Assembly (NCBI RefSeq): GCF_022811645.1
Contig: NZ_CP094534.1
Span: forward strand, 4,402,001-4,466,000
Origin: Hymenobacter monticola
GTDB taxonomy: Bacteria; Bacteroidota; Bacteroidia; Cytophagales; Hymenobacteraceae
Length of the DNA: 64,000 nt
Direction of reading: 5' to 3'
Below, piece after piece: positions 49,596-58,851 of this stretch; the first letter of the stretch is position 1; each line of letters opens with the position of its first letter. Both the position numbers and the translations under genes were made by a program. The notes beneath the pieces are model-generated. The model made no database searches, was not told the DNA's origin, and saw nothing but the letters and a program-made list of their open reading frames with translations.

Positions 49596-50726
49596 ATGCG
49601 CAAATTCTTTAAAATCTTACTTATGACGATTGGCGGCATTCTCGGCACCTTGCTCGTTGCCGTGGTGGCTTTCACCGGCCTTAGCCCGCAGCTGGGCGGC
49701 AAGCCCACGAAAGCAGACAAGGAAACTTACGTTAAATCAGGTCATTACAACGAGAAAGAGGGCGAGTTTGTGAATCTGATTCCGACCCGGGAAATGACCG
49801 GCGGCAGCATGCCCTCGGTGATGTGGAAATTCCTGTTCCACAAATCACCGCAGGCCGCTCCGCCTAGCCCGCTGCCCACCCAGCCGCTGGATTCGCTGGC
49901 CATCACCCGCAAAACACCCGAGATGGTGCGCGTGACGTGGTTTGGCCACTCGGCCAGCCTGGTTGAAATTGCGGGGCAGAACGTATTGCTCGACCCCATG
50001 CTGAGCGTGGAAATGGGCCCCGTGAGCTGGGCCACGCCCAACCGCTACAACCGCAGCCTGGCCATCGCGCCCGAAAAGCTGCCGCCCATTGCGGCCGTCC
50101 TCGTCTCGCACGACCACTACGACCACCTCGACTACGCCACCGTCCGCAAAATCAAGGACAAGGTGGGGCATTTCTACGTGCCGCTGGGCATCGGGCCCCA
50201 CCTGCGCCGCTGGGGCGTGCCCGATTCGAAAATTGTAGAAATGAACTGGGGCGACACGGCCCGCGTAGCTGGTGGCCTCACGGTGCGCTGCACGCCCAGC
50301 CGTCACTTTTCGGGCCGCGGGCTGGGCAACCGCAACTCCACGCTGTGGTGCTCTTGGGTAATGCAGGCACCGGCCAAGCGGGTGTTTTACACCGGCGACG
50401 GCGGGTACGGACCGCATTTTGCCGCCATCGGCCAGCAGTACGGCCCCTTCGACCTTGCGCTGGTGGAATGCGGGCAGTACAACGAAAGCTGGGCCGACAT
50501 TCACATGAAGCCTGAGCAGAGCGTGCAGGCGGCCCGCGACGTGCGCGCCGCCGTGATGATGCCCGTGCATTGGGGCGCCTTCACCGAGAGCCTCCACGCC
50601 TGGAACGAGCCCGTGACCCGCGCCACCGCCGAGGCCGCGCGGCTGGGCCAGCCCATCACCACGCCGCACCTGGGCGAACCGGTAACTTTGGGCACCGAGC
50701 TGCCGAAGTCGCGCTGGTGGGAGTAA
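49596..50726 (+). CDS. Membrane-anchored MBL-fold hydrolase
   Basis: The 376-aa protein begins MRKFFKILLMTIGGILGTLL, an anchor or signal sequence, and then has the metallo-beta-lactamase motif VLVSHDHYDHLD (about 168-178), WFGHSASLVEI, CTPSRHFSGRGLGN, YTGDGGYG and MMPVHWGAF. This set resembles the UlaG/NAPE-PLD group of MBL hydrolases. It should hydrolyse a phosphodiester or lactone in the periplasm; the substrate cannot be derived. A REPIN follows the stop. Confidence 0.85.
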   Translation: MRKFFKILLMTIGGILGTLLVAVVAFTGLSPQLGGKPTKADKETYVKSGHYNEKEGEFVNLIPTREMTGGSMPSVMWKFLFHKSPQAAPPSPLPTQPLDSLAITRKTPEMVRVTWFGHSASLVEIAGQNVLLDPMLSVEMGPVSWATPNRYNRSLAIAPEKLPPIAAVLVSHDHYDHLDYATVRKIKDKVGHFYVPLGIGPHLRRWGVPDSKIVEMNWGDTARVAGGLTVRCTPSRHFSGRGLGNRNSTLWCSWVMQAPAKRVFYTGDGGYGPHFAAIGQQYGPFDLALVECGQYNESWADIHMKPEQSVQAARDVRAAVMMPVHWGAFTESLHAWNEPVTRATAEAARLGQPITTPHLGEPVTLGTELPKSRWWE

Positions 50727-50730
50727 GCAT

Positions 50731-50802
50731 GTAGCGTGGACGCTGCGAGTCCGCGCTTGGGCGAACCTCCTGCTCTGCGCGGACTCGCAGCGTCCACGCT
50801 AC
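50731..50802. repeat. REPIN-like element, family A copy 2
   Basis: Two perfectly inverted 25-bp units begin GTAGCGTGGACGCTGCGAGT, each with GTAG and GGAC-GCTGCGA-GTCC. They share the right-unit architecture of the 7578-7675 element. The spacer is about 22 bp. It separates the MBL gene and rluE. Confidence 0.88.
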
Positions 50803-50810
50803 AGTTGCCC

Positions 50811-51398
50811 ATGCGTTACCTCCTCCTCAACAAGCCCTACGAAGTCCTTACCCAATTCACCGACGAGCACGGCCGGGCCACGCTGAAAGACTTCGTGCCC
50901 GTGCCCAACGTGTACCCCGTGGGACGGCTCGATTTTGACAGCGAGGGCCTGCTCCTGCTCACCGATGACAAGCAGCTGCAGCACCGCCTCAGCGACCCCA
51001 AATTCAAAGTCCCGAAAACCTACTGGGCCCAGGTGGAAGGCACCGTTACGGAAGCTGCCCTGCAGCACCTGCGCCGCGGCGTGCAGATAAAAGACGGCCT
51101 CTGCGACCCGGCCCGCGCCGCCGAAATACCAAAACCGGCGGGCCTGTGGGCGCGCAACCCGCCCATTCGCTATCGGGCCAGCATTCCCACCAGTTGGCTG
51201 GAAATCCAGATTTCACAGGGCATGAACCGGCAGGTGCGCAAGATGTGCGCCGCCGTGGGGCTGCCTTGTCTGCGGCTGGTGCGGGCCGCCATTGGCCCCT
51301 TGGAATTTGGCGAGTTGCAGCCCGGCCAATGGCGGGAGCTGGCGGCGGGCGAAGTACTGGAGCTTCGCAAAACAAGCGGCACGCAGCGGCGTTTCTAG
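50811..51398 (+). CDS. rluE: 23S rRNA pseudouridine(2457) synthase
   Basis: The 195-aa protein follows E. coli RluE closely: MRYLLLNKPYEVLTQFTDEH, TLKDFVPVPNVYPVGRLDFD (Asp in GRLDFDSEGLLLLT is the catalytic residue), ARNPPIRYRASIPTSWLEI and MNRQVRKMCAAVG. It modifies a uridine in 23S rRNA. The start ATG is the second codon-like site 8 bp after the REPIN. It overlaps no other gene and is 7 bp upstream of a hydrolase gene. Confidence 0.92.
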   Translation: MRYLLLNKPYEVLTQFTDEHGRATLKDFVPVPNVYPVGRLDFDSEGLLLLTDDKQLQHRLSDPKFKVPKTYWAQVEGTVTEAALQHLRRGVQIKDGLCDPARAAEIPKPAGLWARNPPIRYRASIPTSWLEIQISQGMNRQVRKMCAAVGLPCLRLVRAAIGPLEFGELQPGQWRELAAGEVLELRKTSGTQRRF

Positions 51399-51405
51399 GC
51401 CCCAA

Positions 51406-52380
51406 ATGAAGAAACGTTTCCGCTTTCGTCGCCTTGCTATTCTTCTGCTAATCGGTTTCGGCCTTATGAACGCCGTAGCTTTCTTCCACGCCTGGCGCTT
51501 CACGCACTTCGCCAACGAGCCCGGCCTGCACTCGCCCAACCCCGAGCAGCTCAGCCCCGGCCAGAAGCTATGGCTGCTGCTCACCGGCATCCGCAACCCC
51601 AAGCCCCAGAACGGCCCCAAGCCCGCCTTCCCGGTCGAAACCGTCACCATTCCCAGCCCCAACGGCCCCCTCGAAGCCTGGCTGGCCCGCCCCGACAGCG
51701 GCCAGGCCCGCGGCACCGTGGCCCTGTTTCACGGCTACACCAGCAGCAAGTCGCACCTCACCCACGAGGCCGGCTACTTCCGCCGCCTGGGTTACAACGT
51801 GCTGCTCGTGGACCAGGCCGGCAACGGCAACTCCGCCGGTTTCCGCACCACCGTGGGCTACCGCGAGGCCGACGACGTGGCAGCGGCATTTCGCTGGCTG
51901 AACGATTCAACGTCGACCAAAAACCCAACACCTGAAACCCAAAACCTAATTTTATACGGCGTGAGCATGGGCGCCGTGGCCATCATGCGGGCCGAAGCCG
52001 AGCTGGGCATCCGGCCCAGTGCCAACATACTCGAATGCCCTTACGGCAACATGCGCCAGACGGCCTACAACCGTTTCGCCTCCATGCACGTGCCCGGCTT
52101 CCCCATGGCCGATTTGCTGGTGTTTTGGGGCGGCGTGCAAAACGGTTTCTGGGCTTTCGGCCTCAACGCCGAGCACTACGCCACCCAAATCCACACGCCC
52201 ACCCTCCTGCTCTGGGGCACCTCCGACCCGCGCGTGACCCGCGCCGAAACAGATGCCATCTTCGCCAACCTCGCCGGCCCCAAAGCCCGCCACGATTTCC
52301 TCGGCGTGGGCCACGAGCCGTACTGGAAGCGCTATTTGGCGGATTGGGAGCGGGAGGTGCGGGGGTTCCTAGGCCGCTAA
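51406..52380 (+). CDS. Alpha/beta hydrolase with N-terminal anchor
   Basis: The 324-aa product begins MKKRFRFRRLAILLLIGFGL, a membrane anchor. It then has LFHGYTSSKSHL, nucleophile YGVSMGAVA (Ser about 179), acid WGTSDPRVTR and base GVGHEPYWKRY. Substrates are probably small esters or peptides; families such as DUF1100/BAAT types fit only loosely. It is 7 bp after rluE and probably co-transcribed. The stop overlaps the convergent gene at 52377 by 3 bp. Confidence 0.8.
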   Translation: MKKRFRFRRLAILLLIGFGLMNAVAFFHAWRFTHFANEPGLHSPNPEQLSPGQKLWLLLTGIRNPKPQNGPKPAFPVETVTIPSPNGPLEAWLARPDSGQARGTVALFHGYTSSKSHLTHEAGYFRRLGYNVLLVDQAGNGNSAGFRTTVGYREADDVAAAFRWLNDSTSTKNPTPETQNLILYGVSMGAVAIMRAEAELGIRPSANILECPYGNMRQTAYNRFASMHVPGFPMADLLVFWGGVQNGFWAFGLNAEHYATQIHTPTLLLWGTSDPRVTRAETDAIFANLAGPKARHDFLGVGHEPYWKRYLADWEREVRGFLGR

Positions 52381-52889
52381 CTGCCTATCTGCTTCAGTGC
52401 GCCAGAAGCGAAGAAAGTATTCATTCTGTCCAAAAGAGGCTCAATTGGCTTCCGACCAATCATGATACTGTAAAACTGATTGTTGACAGACATATTGGCG
52501 ACTTGCCCATCCTCGATTTTTAACAAATATGGAAAGCCTTTTCGCTCTTTGATATCATAGAGCATTCTTGAAATGTACTTGCTATCAGCGCCAAACTCAA
52601 CCTCCTTACCATTCACAAATACAATATGCACCGAAGTTGCTAACTCCGGTACAATAACGTCACGGGCAAATTCGACGCTGCTTTTGCGACTATTGTAGCA
52701 GAAGAAACAAGCACCTGCCATTCGCTCCAAAAACTGGCTGTAATCCTTCTCAAATTGCTTGTCGCTAAAATGTGCATGCAGCATGAAAAATGGAATGATG
52801 GGAATGAGCAATACGATACCCAGAAAAACCATTCCTATAACGACCAGTAGAATAATTGCTTCCGATATCTGTTCTCTCAATTGTTTCAT
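52377..52889 (-). CDS. Small membrane-anchored hypothetical protein
   Basis: The 170-aa product from ATG 52889 starts MKQLREQISEAIILLVVIGM, continuing into a long hydrophobic helix (FLGIVLLIPIIPFFML), with a soluble C-terminal domain (FCYNSRKSSVEFARD and IVFVNGKEVEFG). No family is recognised. Upstream in-frame extension to 53147 reads across the DnaK promoter region and is rejected. GC content is markedly lower than in the neighbours. Confidence 0.6.
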   Translation of the reverse strand: MKQLREQISEAIILLVVIGMVFLGIVLLIPIIPFFMLHAHFSDKQFEKDYSQFLERMAGACFFCYNSRKSSVEFARDVIVPELATSVHIVFVNGKEVEFGADSKYISRMLYDIKERKGFPYLLKIEDGQVANMSVNNQFYSIMIGRKPIEPLLDRMNTFFASGALKQIGS

Positions 52890-53064
52890 TGGATGTACAG
52901 GCAAGCCTTTTATTAAAGAAGGAACTTCAGCTTCTAAAGTAGCATCTGTAACGGTCGCAGCGACCCAATGAACGCCCCTTCCCGCCCCCCTGTCAGGAAA
53001 ATTTTGGCTGCTTGTAACAAATCCCGCCACCGCGTCGGATAACCTCCGCCGTGAGCGCCGAATC

Positions 53065-53081
53065 GGTGACAATCTGTCACC
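53065..53081. promoter_or_regulatory. Inverted repeat upstream of dnaK, possible operator
   Basis: GGTGACA-ATC-TGTCACC is a perfect 7-bp inverted repeat about 102 bp before the dnaK ATG. It does not match the CIRCE consensus. It may be an operator for a heat-shock or stress regulator or a structural hairpin. Confidence 0.35.
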
Positions 53082-53182
53082 AAAACGGGGCTGGTACGTT
53101 GCTTGTAATCCCCGGTCAGCGGCTGCAAAGCTGCTTTCGACTGACACATTCCACTCTCAATCTTAACCAACACACCCCTCTC

Positions 53183-55120
53183 ATGGGCAAAATAATCGGC
53201 ATTGACCTCGGCACCACCAACTCGTGCGTGGCCGTGATGGAAGGCAACGAACCCGTTGTGATTCCGAACAGCGAAGGCCGCCGCACCACCCCCAGCATCG
53301 TCGCGTTTCTCGACGGGGGCAAGGGCGAGCGCAAAGTGGGCGACCCCGCCAAGCGCCAGGCCGTGACCAACCCCAAAAACACCATCGCCAGCATCAAGCG
53401 CTTCATGGGCCGCCACTTCAACGAGGTAGGCGCCGAAACGAAGCACGTGGCCTACGACGTGGTGGGCGGTACCAACAATACCGTGGCCGTGAAAATCGGC
53501 GACCGCAACTACACGCCGCAGGAAATCTCGGCCATGGTGCTCCAGAAAATGAAGCAAACCGCTGAGGACTACCTCGGCACGACCGTAACCGAAGCCGTTA
53601 TCACGGTGCCGGCTTACTTCAACGACGCCCAGCGTCAGGCCACCAAAGAAGCCGGCGCCATCGCCGGCCTCGACGTGAAGCGCATCATCAACGAGCCCAC
53701 CGCCGCCGCCCTGGCCTACGGCCTCGATAAGAAGCACAAAGACCAGAAAATCGCCGTGTATGACCTCGGCGGTGGTACGTTCGACATCTCCATCTTGGAG
53801 CTCGGCGATGGCGTGTTTGAAGTGCTGAGCACCAACGGCGACACCCACCTCGGCGGCGACGACTTCGACCAGGTTATCATCAACTTCCTGGCCGACCAGT
53901 TTAAGTCGGACAACGAAGGCCTCGACCTGCGCAACGACCCCATGGCCCTGCAGCGCCTCAAAGAAGCCGCTGAGAAAGCCAAAGTGGAGCTCTCCAGCTC
54001 GACCGAAACCGAAATCAACCTGCCCTACATCACCGCCACGGCCTCGGGCCCCAAGCACTTGGTGGTGAAGCTGAGCCGCGCCAAGTTTGAGCAGCTCGCC
54101 GACGACCTCGTGCGCCGCTCGATGGACCCGGTGAAAAAAGCCCTGCAAGACGCCGGCCTGAGCACCAGCGACATCGACGAGGTTATCCTCGTGGGTGGTT
54201 CGACCCGCATTCCCCGCATTCAGGAGGAAGTGGAGAAGTTCTTCGGCAAGAAGCCTTCGAAAGGCGTGAACCCCGACGAAGTGGTGGCCATCGGCGCTGC
54301 CATCCAGGGCGGTGTGCTCACCGGCGAGGTGAAGGACGTGCTGCTGCTCGACGTGACTCCCCTTTCCCTCGGTATCGAGACGATGGGCGGCGTGATGACC
54401 AAGCTCATCGAGTCGAACACCACCATCCCGACCAAGAAATCGGAAACCTTCTCGACGGCTTCGGACAACCAGCCTTCGGTAGAAATCCACGTGCTGCAAG
54501 GCGAGCGTCCGCTGGCTGCTCAGAACCGTACCATCGGCAAGTTCCACCTCGACAGCATCCCGCCCGCACCCCGCGGCGTGCCGCAGATTGAGGTAATCTT
54601 CGACATCGACGCCAACGGCATCCTGAACGTAACCGCCAAGGACAAAGGCACTGGTAAAGAGCAGAAAATCCGCATCGAAGCCAGCAGCGGCCTGAGCGAC
54701 GCCGACATCAAGCGCATGCGCGACGAGGCTGCCGCCAACGCCGAAGCCGACAAAGCCGAAACCGAGCGCATCAGCAAGGTGAACGCCGCCGACTCGATGA
54801 TTTTCCAGACCGAAAAGCAATTGAAAGAGTACGGCGAGAAGCTGAGCGGTGGCAACAAAACCGCCATCGAAGGCGCGCTGGCTGACCTCAAGTCGGCCCA
54901 CGAAGCCAAAGACCTCGCCCGCATCGACACCGCCATGGAGGCCATCAACGCTGCCTGGCAGGCTGCCTCGCAGGAGATGTACGCGGCCGGTGGCGCTGAC
55001 GGCCAGGGCGGCCAGCCCGGCGGGGGCTTCCCCGGCGGCGACGGCGGTGCCCAGGGCGGCCAAGGCCAACCCGCCGACCACGTGACCGATGTGGACTACG
55101 AAGAGGTAGACGGCAAATAA
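53183..55120 (+). CDS. dnaK: Molecular chaperone DnaK (Hsp70)
   Basis: The 645-aa protein begins [20 protein letters not shown], with the Hsp70 ATPase signature IDLGTTNS. It has [29 protein letters not shown], the linker [10 protein letters not shown] and a C-terminal helical lid, then a Gly/Gln-rich region ([17 protein letters not shown]) and the end VDYEEVDGK. DnaK folds nascent and damaged proteins with DnaJ and GrpE, which are not in this window. The start at 53183 is canonical. A terminator follows 55 bp after the stop. Confidence 0.96.
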   Translation: MGKIIGIDLGTTNSCVAVMEGNEPVVIPNSEGRRTTPSIVAFLDGGKGERKVGDPAKRQAVTNPKNTIASIKRFMGRHFNEVGAETKHVAYDVVGGTNNTVAVKIGDRNYTPQEISAMVLQKMKQTAEDYLGTTVTEAVITVPAYFNDAQRQATKEAGAIAGLDVKRIINEPTAAALAYGLDKKHKDQKIAVYDLGGGTFDISILELGDGVFEVLSTNGDTHLGGDDFDQVIINFLADQFKSDNEGLDLRNDPMALQRLKEAAEKAKVELSSSTETEINLPYITATASGPKHLVVKLSRAKFEQLADDLVRRSMDPVKKALQDAGLSTSDIDEVILVGGSTRIPRIQEEVEKFFGKKPSKGVNPDEVVAIGAAIQGGVLTGEVKDVLLLDVTPLSLGIETMGGVMTKLIESNTTIPTKKSETFSTASDNQPSVEIHVLQGERPLAAQNRTIGKFHLDSIPPAPRGVPQIEVIFDIDANGILNVTAKDKGTGKEQKIRIEASSGLSDADIKRMRDEAAANAEADKAETERISKVNAADSMIFQTEKQLKEYGEKLSGGNKTAIEGALADLKSAHEAKDLARIDTAMEAINAAWQAASQEMYAAGGADGQGGQPGGGFPGGDGGAQGGQGQPADHVTDVDYEEVDGK

Positions 55121-55172
55121 GGACCACGGATTCGCTCGGATTTTTCGGATTCTGCGGATTTTGTGAACGATG

Positions 55173-55210
55173 ACAAAAGGCCGGGAGCGTGTGCTTCCGG
55201 CCTTTTTTGT
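55173..55210 (+). terminator. Intrinsic terminator of dnaK
   Basis: AAAAGGCCGGGAGC and GCTTCCGGCCTTTTTT make a strong stem around GTGT with a T-run. It stands about 53 bp after the stop. Confidence 0.85.
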
Positions 55211-55317
55211 TGCCAGCGTTTTACCTTTAACCCTGCATAGCCATTCGCGTAAGCAAGGCACTACCTGCGCACGCAATGGTTTTTAGCAGCTTTTCGGCTC
55301 GCATCCCATTTATTCTT

Positions 55318-55980
55318 ATGAAAGTTATTTCCTCTCTGTCTTCTGCCCGCGCGCTGGCTTTTGGTGGTCTGCTACTGGCGGCTGCCTCGTGCAGCGTTAG
55401 CGAACAAGTTAAGGACAAGCCCACCGGCAAAAACGTGTCGGCCGAAGCCCTCGAAAACGAGGCCTATACCCTGATGCAGTACCGCCTCAACTTCGTGGAC
55501 GAAGCCAAGCTTGGCGGCCAGGACATCCTGTTTGTGCGGCAGGCGTCAGACATCGAATCGGCGCAACAGCAACAACTTCAGGCCGCCCTGGCGAAAGGCA
55601 GCCTACCCCTGCACCTCAAAATGCGCGTGTACGCCAAAAACCCCAGCGCCACCAACGTGCAGCTCAAGCAGCTCGACTACAAGCTGCTGCTCGACGGCAA
55701 GGAGCTGACCACCGGCACCACCGGCGCCAACACGCAGCTCGAAGCCAGCGCCATTGAAACGCTGCCCATCGACGTGGACTTGAACGTGAAACCGGCCCAG
55801 CTCAACGGCAGCACTCCGGCAGCCTTCGCGGCTGGCTTCACCGATTTCACGGCCGCCAATCGCCGCCTCACCGTGCAGATTCGGCCCTTGTACGTGGGCG
55901 CCAGCGGCCGCCAGGTGCCGGCCTCTAATTTTGAGCCTCTGCAGCTGGTGACGGTGAAAAAGGCCGTTTCGGCGAAATAA
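55318..55980 (+). CDS. Lipoprotein with LEA14-like beta domain
   Basis: The 220-aa product starts MKVISSLSSARALAFGGLLL followed by AAASCS, a lipobox with Cys at about 25. The mature region has LKMRVYAKNPSATNVQLKQL and LDGKELTTGTTGANTQLEA, the water-stress LEA14-like beta sandwich pattern seen in many Bacteroidota lipoproteins. The role is unknown. A start upstream at 55276 would add 14 residues before MKVISS. Confidence 0.75.
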   Translation: MKVISSLSSARALAFGGLLLAAASCSVSEQVKDKPTGKNVSAEALENEAYTLMQYRLNFVDEAKLGGQDILFVRQASDIESAQQQQLQAALAKGSLPLHLKMRVYAKNPSATNVQLKQLDYKLLLDGKELTTGTTGANTQLEASAIETLPIDVDLNVKPAQLNGSTPAAFAAGFTDFTAANRRLTVQIRPLYVGASGRQVPASNFEPLQLVTVKKAVSAK

Positions 55981-56006
55981 ACCGGTACCGCCGTCTGCTC
56001 ACTTTT

Positions 56007-56050
56007 AAAAACGTCATGTCGCGCGCCGCCGGGACATGACGTTTTTTATT
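56007..56050. terminator. Intrinsic terminator after the LEA14-like gene
   Basis: AAAAACGTCATGTC and GACATGACGTTTTTT pair around a GC-rich loop. The T-run follows, and the reverse direction also has A's. Confidence 0.8.
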
Positions 56051-56126
56051 CCGAAAGAGCGCAAGAATCGGGTGGTGGGCGGTGGCTGCGCAGTGGAAAT
56101 TTGTAGTCAATCAGCAGCTCCACCCC

Positions 56127-56975
56127 ATGACCGATTACCAGCGCATCGAAGCCGCCCTCCGCTACGCCCAGGCCCATTACCAAACGCAGCCGGATTTAGA
56201 GGAAATGGCGGCTCAGGCCCACTGGAGCCCGTTTCACTTCCAGCGCAAGTTTCAGGAGTGGGCAGGCGTGTCGCCGAAGAAGTTTTTGCAGTACCTCAGC
56301 CTCGACCATGCCAAGCAGCTGCTGCGCCAGCAGGCCTCGGTGGCGGAGGCGGCCTACGAAGCCGGTCTCTCCGGGACCAGCCGCCTGCACGACCTGTTTG
56401 TGACGCTGGAAGCCATGACGCCTGGTGAATACCGCCATGGCGGCGCGGCCCTGGCCATTCGCTACAGCTTCGGCGAAAGCCCGTTTGGCCGCTATCTGGT
56501 GGCTTCCACGGACAAGGGCATCTGCAAGCTGGCGTTTCTGGAGGACGAGGAAACCGCCGTGCAGGAACTGCGGCAGGAATGGCCCAACGCCACTTTTGCG
56601 GCCGAGGAAACCGCCGGCCACGCGCAGGTGGCGCGGTTTTTTGCGCGCGACTTCTCCCCCACCGACCGGCTGCATTTGCACCTGAAAGGCACCGCTTTTC
56701 AGCTCAAAGTATGGGAATCGCTGCTGCGGGTGCCGGAGGGGCAGCTGCGTACCTACTCGCAGCTAGCCAAGGCGGCTGAGAACGGCGCGGCCGTGCGGGC
56801 CGCCGGTACTGCCATCGGGGCCAATCCGGTGGCCTACCTCATCCCCTGCCACCGCGTCATTCGCGGCACCGGCGCGCTGGGGCAATACCGCTGGGGCGCC
56901 CCGCGCAAGGCCGCGCTGCTGGGCTGGGAATCGGCCCGGGCTGCCGGGCCGATAGCAGAAGCCCTAGACGCTTAG
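56127..56975 (+). CDS. AraC-type regulator / methylated-DNA cysteine methyltransferase (Ada-like, lacking zinc domain)
   Basis: The 282-aa fusion starts MTDYQRIEAALRYAQAHYQT, with an AraC-type helix-turn-helix (about 10-105: WSPFHFQRKFQEWAGVSPKK, AAYEAGLSGTSRLHD). The ribonuclease-like and methyltransferase domains follow (about 110-275), with AFQLKVWESLLRVP, TYSQLA and the acceptor Cys241 in LIPCHRVIRG. It should repair O6-alkylguanine and perhaps regulate genes. The N-terminal Ada zinc domain (Ada Cys38-type acceptor) is absent, so phosphotriester sensing is unlikely. The stop overlaps the convergent T9SS gene by 3 bp. Confidence 0.9.
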   Translation: MTDYQRIEAALRYAQAHYQTQPDLEEMAAQAHWSPFHFQRKFQEWAGVSPKKFLQYLSLDHAKQLLRQQASVAEAAYEAGLSGTSRLHDLFVTLEAMTPGEYRHGGAALAIRYSFGESPFGRYLVASTDKGICKLAFLEDEETAVQELRQEWPNATFAAEETAGHAQVARFFARDFSPTDRLHLHLKGTAFQLKVWESLLRVPEGQLRTYSQLAKAAENGAAVRAAGTAIGANPVAYLIPCHRVIRGTGALGQYRWGAPRKAALLGWESARAAGPIAEALDA

Positions 56976-58723
56976 CGCACCATCAGCCGCTTGCTTACTA
57001 CGGTCGAGCCATCGCGCAAACGCACGGTGTAAACGCCAGAGGACAAGCCAGCGGTGGACAGGGAGCCGCTGACCTCACCTTTCTGCACGGGCAGTGAGAC
57101 GGTGAGCATTGTTTGCCCCAATGCATTCAGCACCGTGGCTTGTACTTCGCGAGTACTAACGGGAACAGAAAGGCTCACGTGCACAAGGCCAGCGGCCGGG
57201 TTAGGCGACAGCGAAAGGAGTGATTGGGCTTGTAGCGGGCTGGTGGCCAGTGTAGCGACATTCAGCAGGATGCTAACGCCAGCGCCGAAATAGTTAGCGG
57301 AGAAAACATCCAAATCGCCGTCGTTATCGGCATCCGCAAGAATCATGTTCATGGGCTGGGCCCCGGTGGTCAACGTGGGCAATGCTGTGAAGCGGCCGTT
57401 GCCGTCGTTCAGCCATACATCAAGGGCCAGCGCGGTGGTAGTATTCGGGGCCAGAAAGTCCAAGTCGCCATCCCCGTCCACATCGCCCAGCGCTGAACTC
57501 AACACCAGGTTGCTGGTGGACGGCAGCACTTGCCCAGCCACAAAGGTTCCATTGCCCGCATTGAGCTGTACAGTTGACGTAAACTGGTTTACACCACCCC
57601 TGGTAGCAATCATGTCCAGCCGGCCGTCGCCGTTCACATCTCCTATCGTGCCCATATCCACCGTACCACTGGCTGGGGTGAACTGTCCCTGTCCATTGTT
57701 CCAATAACACCGGCTTGGGCCCACAATATCCAGGTCGCCATCTTGGTCCATATCGGCTACTTCTACCCGGGCATTGGAATTGGGCCAAGCACCCGCCGGG
57801 AAGCTGGCAACCACGGCATTGCCGCTAAATACGCCTTGGCCACTGTTGGTGAGCACCTCCAGCACCATGTCGCCGTACGACACCAGGTCTAGGTCGCCGT
57901 CGCCATCAAAGTCGCCCAGGCGCACTTGCAGGGGTTTCATGCCGACGGGTACCGTCCGGATGGTTGAAAACACCCCATTTCCGCCATTCAGGCAAACGTG
58001 AAGGGTGTTACCGGGCTGGGCATTGTCACCCGAGCAAACCGTGACAATGTCTAGGTCGCCGTCGCCGTCCACATCGCCAACATCCAGGCTGATAGGACCC
58101 AGCGCCACCTGTATCGTAGCGACGGAATAGGAACCGGTGCCCGAGGCGAGGCCCACGTACAGGAGATTGGTGGTATTAAAAGCACTGGGTCCACCCGAAT
58201 TCGTCGCAATATCCACGTATCCATCCCCATTAAAATCCGCCACCCGCAATTCGTTAGAGTAGCTGCTGGCCCGCGTAGCCACCCGGGTTCCGGCTGAATA
58301 TCTACCCGACCCGCCCGTGGCCGCCGCCGTGAACTGGTACACGTGCGGCACCGCCCCCGCTCCGGCCGCGCTCAGCAACGCCGCTGGTACGCTCACCGTC
58401 ACGGTTTCGCCCGGCTTGAAGGCGGCCGACTGCCCGGCGGGCGCCGTGGGCGCGAGCGTCACAGTGCTACCGCTGGTGCTGGCGGTAGTGGTGCGCTGCC
58501 CCTGATACTGCGAGGAAAAAACCTTGATGTTAAGCGCTGTGGCGGGGTTAATGGGCTGCGAAAACGGAATGACCACCGGGGCGGTGCGCGGGGCGGCCAC
58601 GGCATTGCGGGCCGGGCCAAGGCCGGAGCTGACCACGGCGGGACTTTGCGCCTGGGCAATGGTGCTATTAAAGCAGCCGGCCAAAATCAGGCAGAGGCCG
58701 AATCGGTGGTAAAAGTGCGTCAT
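56972..58723 (-). CDS. T9SS-exported FG-GAP/VCBS repeat protein
   Basis: The 583-aa product has a signal peptide (MTHFYHRFGLCLILAGCFNS...IAQAQ), an SbsA/Ig-like domain (about 30-130), at least five FG-GAP/VCBS repeats with DFNGDGYVDIATNSG, DVDGDGDLDIVTVCSG, DFDGDGDLDLVSYGD and DADNDGDLDVFSANY (calcium-binding DxDGDGxxD), and a C-terminal sorting domain (LSLSPNPAAGLVHVSLS, SSGVYTVRLRDG). FG-GAP propellers mediate adhesion or ligand binding in the extracellular space. Cys17 in AGCFN could also form a lipobox, but the AQAQ cleavage site is preferred. Confidence 0.9.
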   Translation of the reverse strand: MTHFYHRFGLCLILAGCFNSTIAQAQSPAVVSSGLGPARNAVAAPRTAPVVIPFSQPINPATALNIKVFSSQYQGQRTTTASTSGSTVTLAPTAPAGQSAAFKPGETVTVSVPAALLSAAGAGAVPHVYQFTAAATGGSGRYSAGTRVATRASSYSNELRVADFNGDGYVDIATNSGGPSAFNTTNLLYVGLASGTGSYSVATIQVALGPISLDVGDVDGDGDLDIVTVCSGDNAQPGNTLHVCLNGGNGVFSTIRTVPVGMKPLQVRLGDFDGDGDLDLVSYGDMVLEVLTNSGQGVFSGNAVVASFPAGAWPNSNARVEVADMDQDGDLDIVGPSRCYWNNGQGQFTPASGTVDMGTIGDVNGDGRLDMIATRGGVNQFTSTVQLNAGNGTFVAGQVLPSTSNLVLSSALGDVDGDGDLDFLAPNTTTALALDVWLNDGNGRFTALPTLTTGAQPMNMILADADNDGDLDVFSANYFGAGVSILLNVATLATSPLQAQSLLSLSPNPAAGLVHVSLSVPVSTREVQATVLNALGQTMLTVSLPVQKGEVSGSLSTAGLSSGVYTVRLRDGSTVVSKRLMVR

Positions 58724-58798
58724 TATGGGCAGAAAGGCAGTTGTGAGTCGGGCAAATGTAATGATATGAAGCAGTTTAGCTTTATTTCAAAACCGAAC

Positions 58799-58825
58799 GC
58801 CCCGCTTGGCAAAACCAAGCGGGGC
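58799..58825 (-). terminator. Hairpin terminator of the desaturase gene
   Basis: GCCCCGCTTGG and CCAAGCGGGGC form an 11-bp stem with AAAA-containing loop. Read leftwards the stem is followed by GTTCGGTTTTG; the T-run is weak. Confidence 0.6.
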
Positions 58826-58851
58826 GCGGGCAATTGAAGGCGCGGCGGGCG

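Noticed and set aside
53065..53081. Assignment of the dnaK inverted repeat as CIRCE/HrcA operator
   Set aside because: CIRCE has 9-bp arms with TTAGCACTC; this repeat has 7-bp arms GGTGACA, so it is not CIRCE.
52934..55276. Long open frame of 780 codons on the minus strand
   Set aside because: It is the antisense shadow of dnaK, with biased His/Val/Gly composition. The dnaK reading on the other strand has full family motifs.
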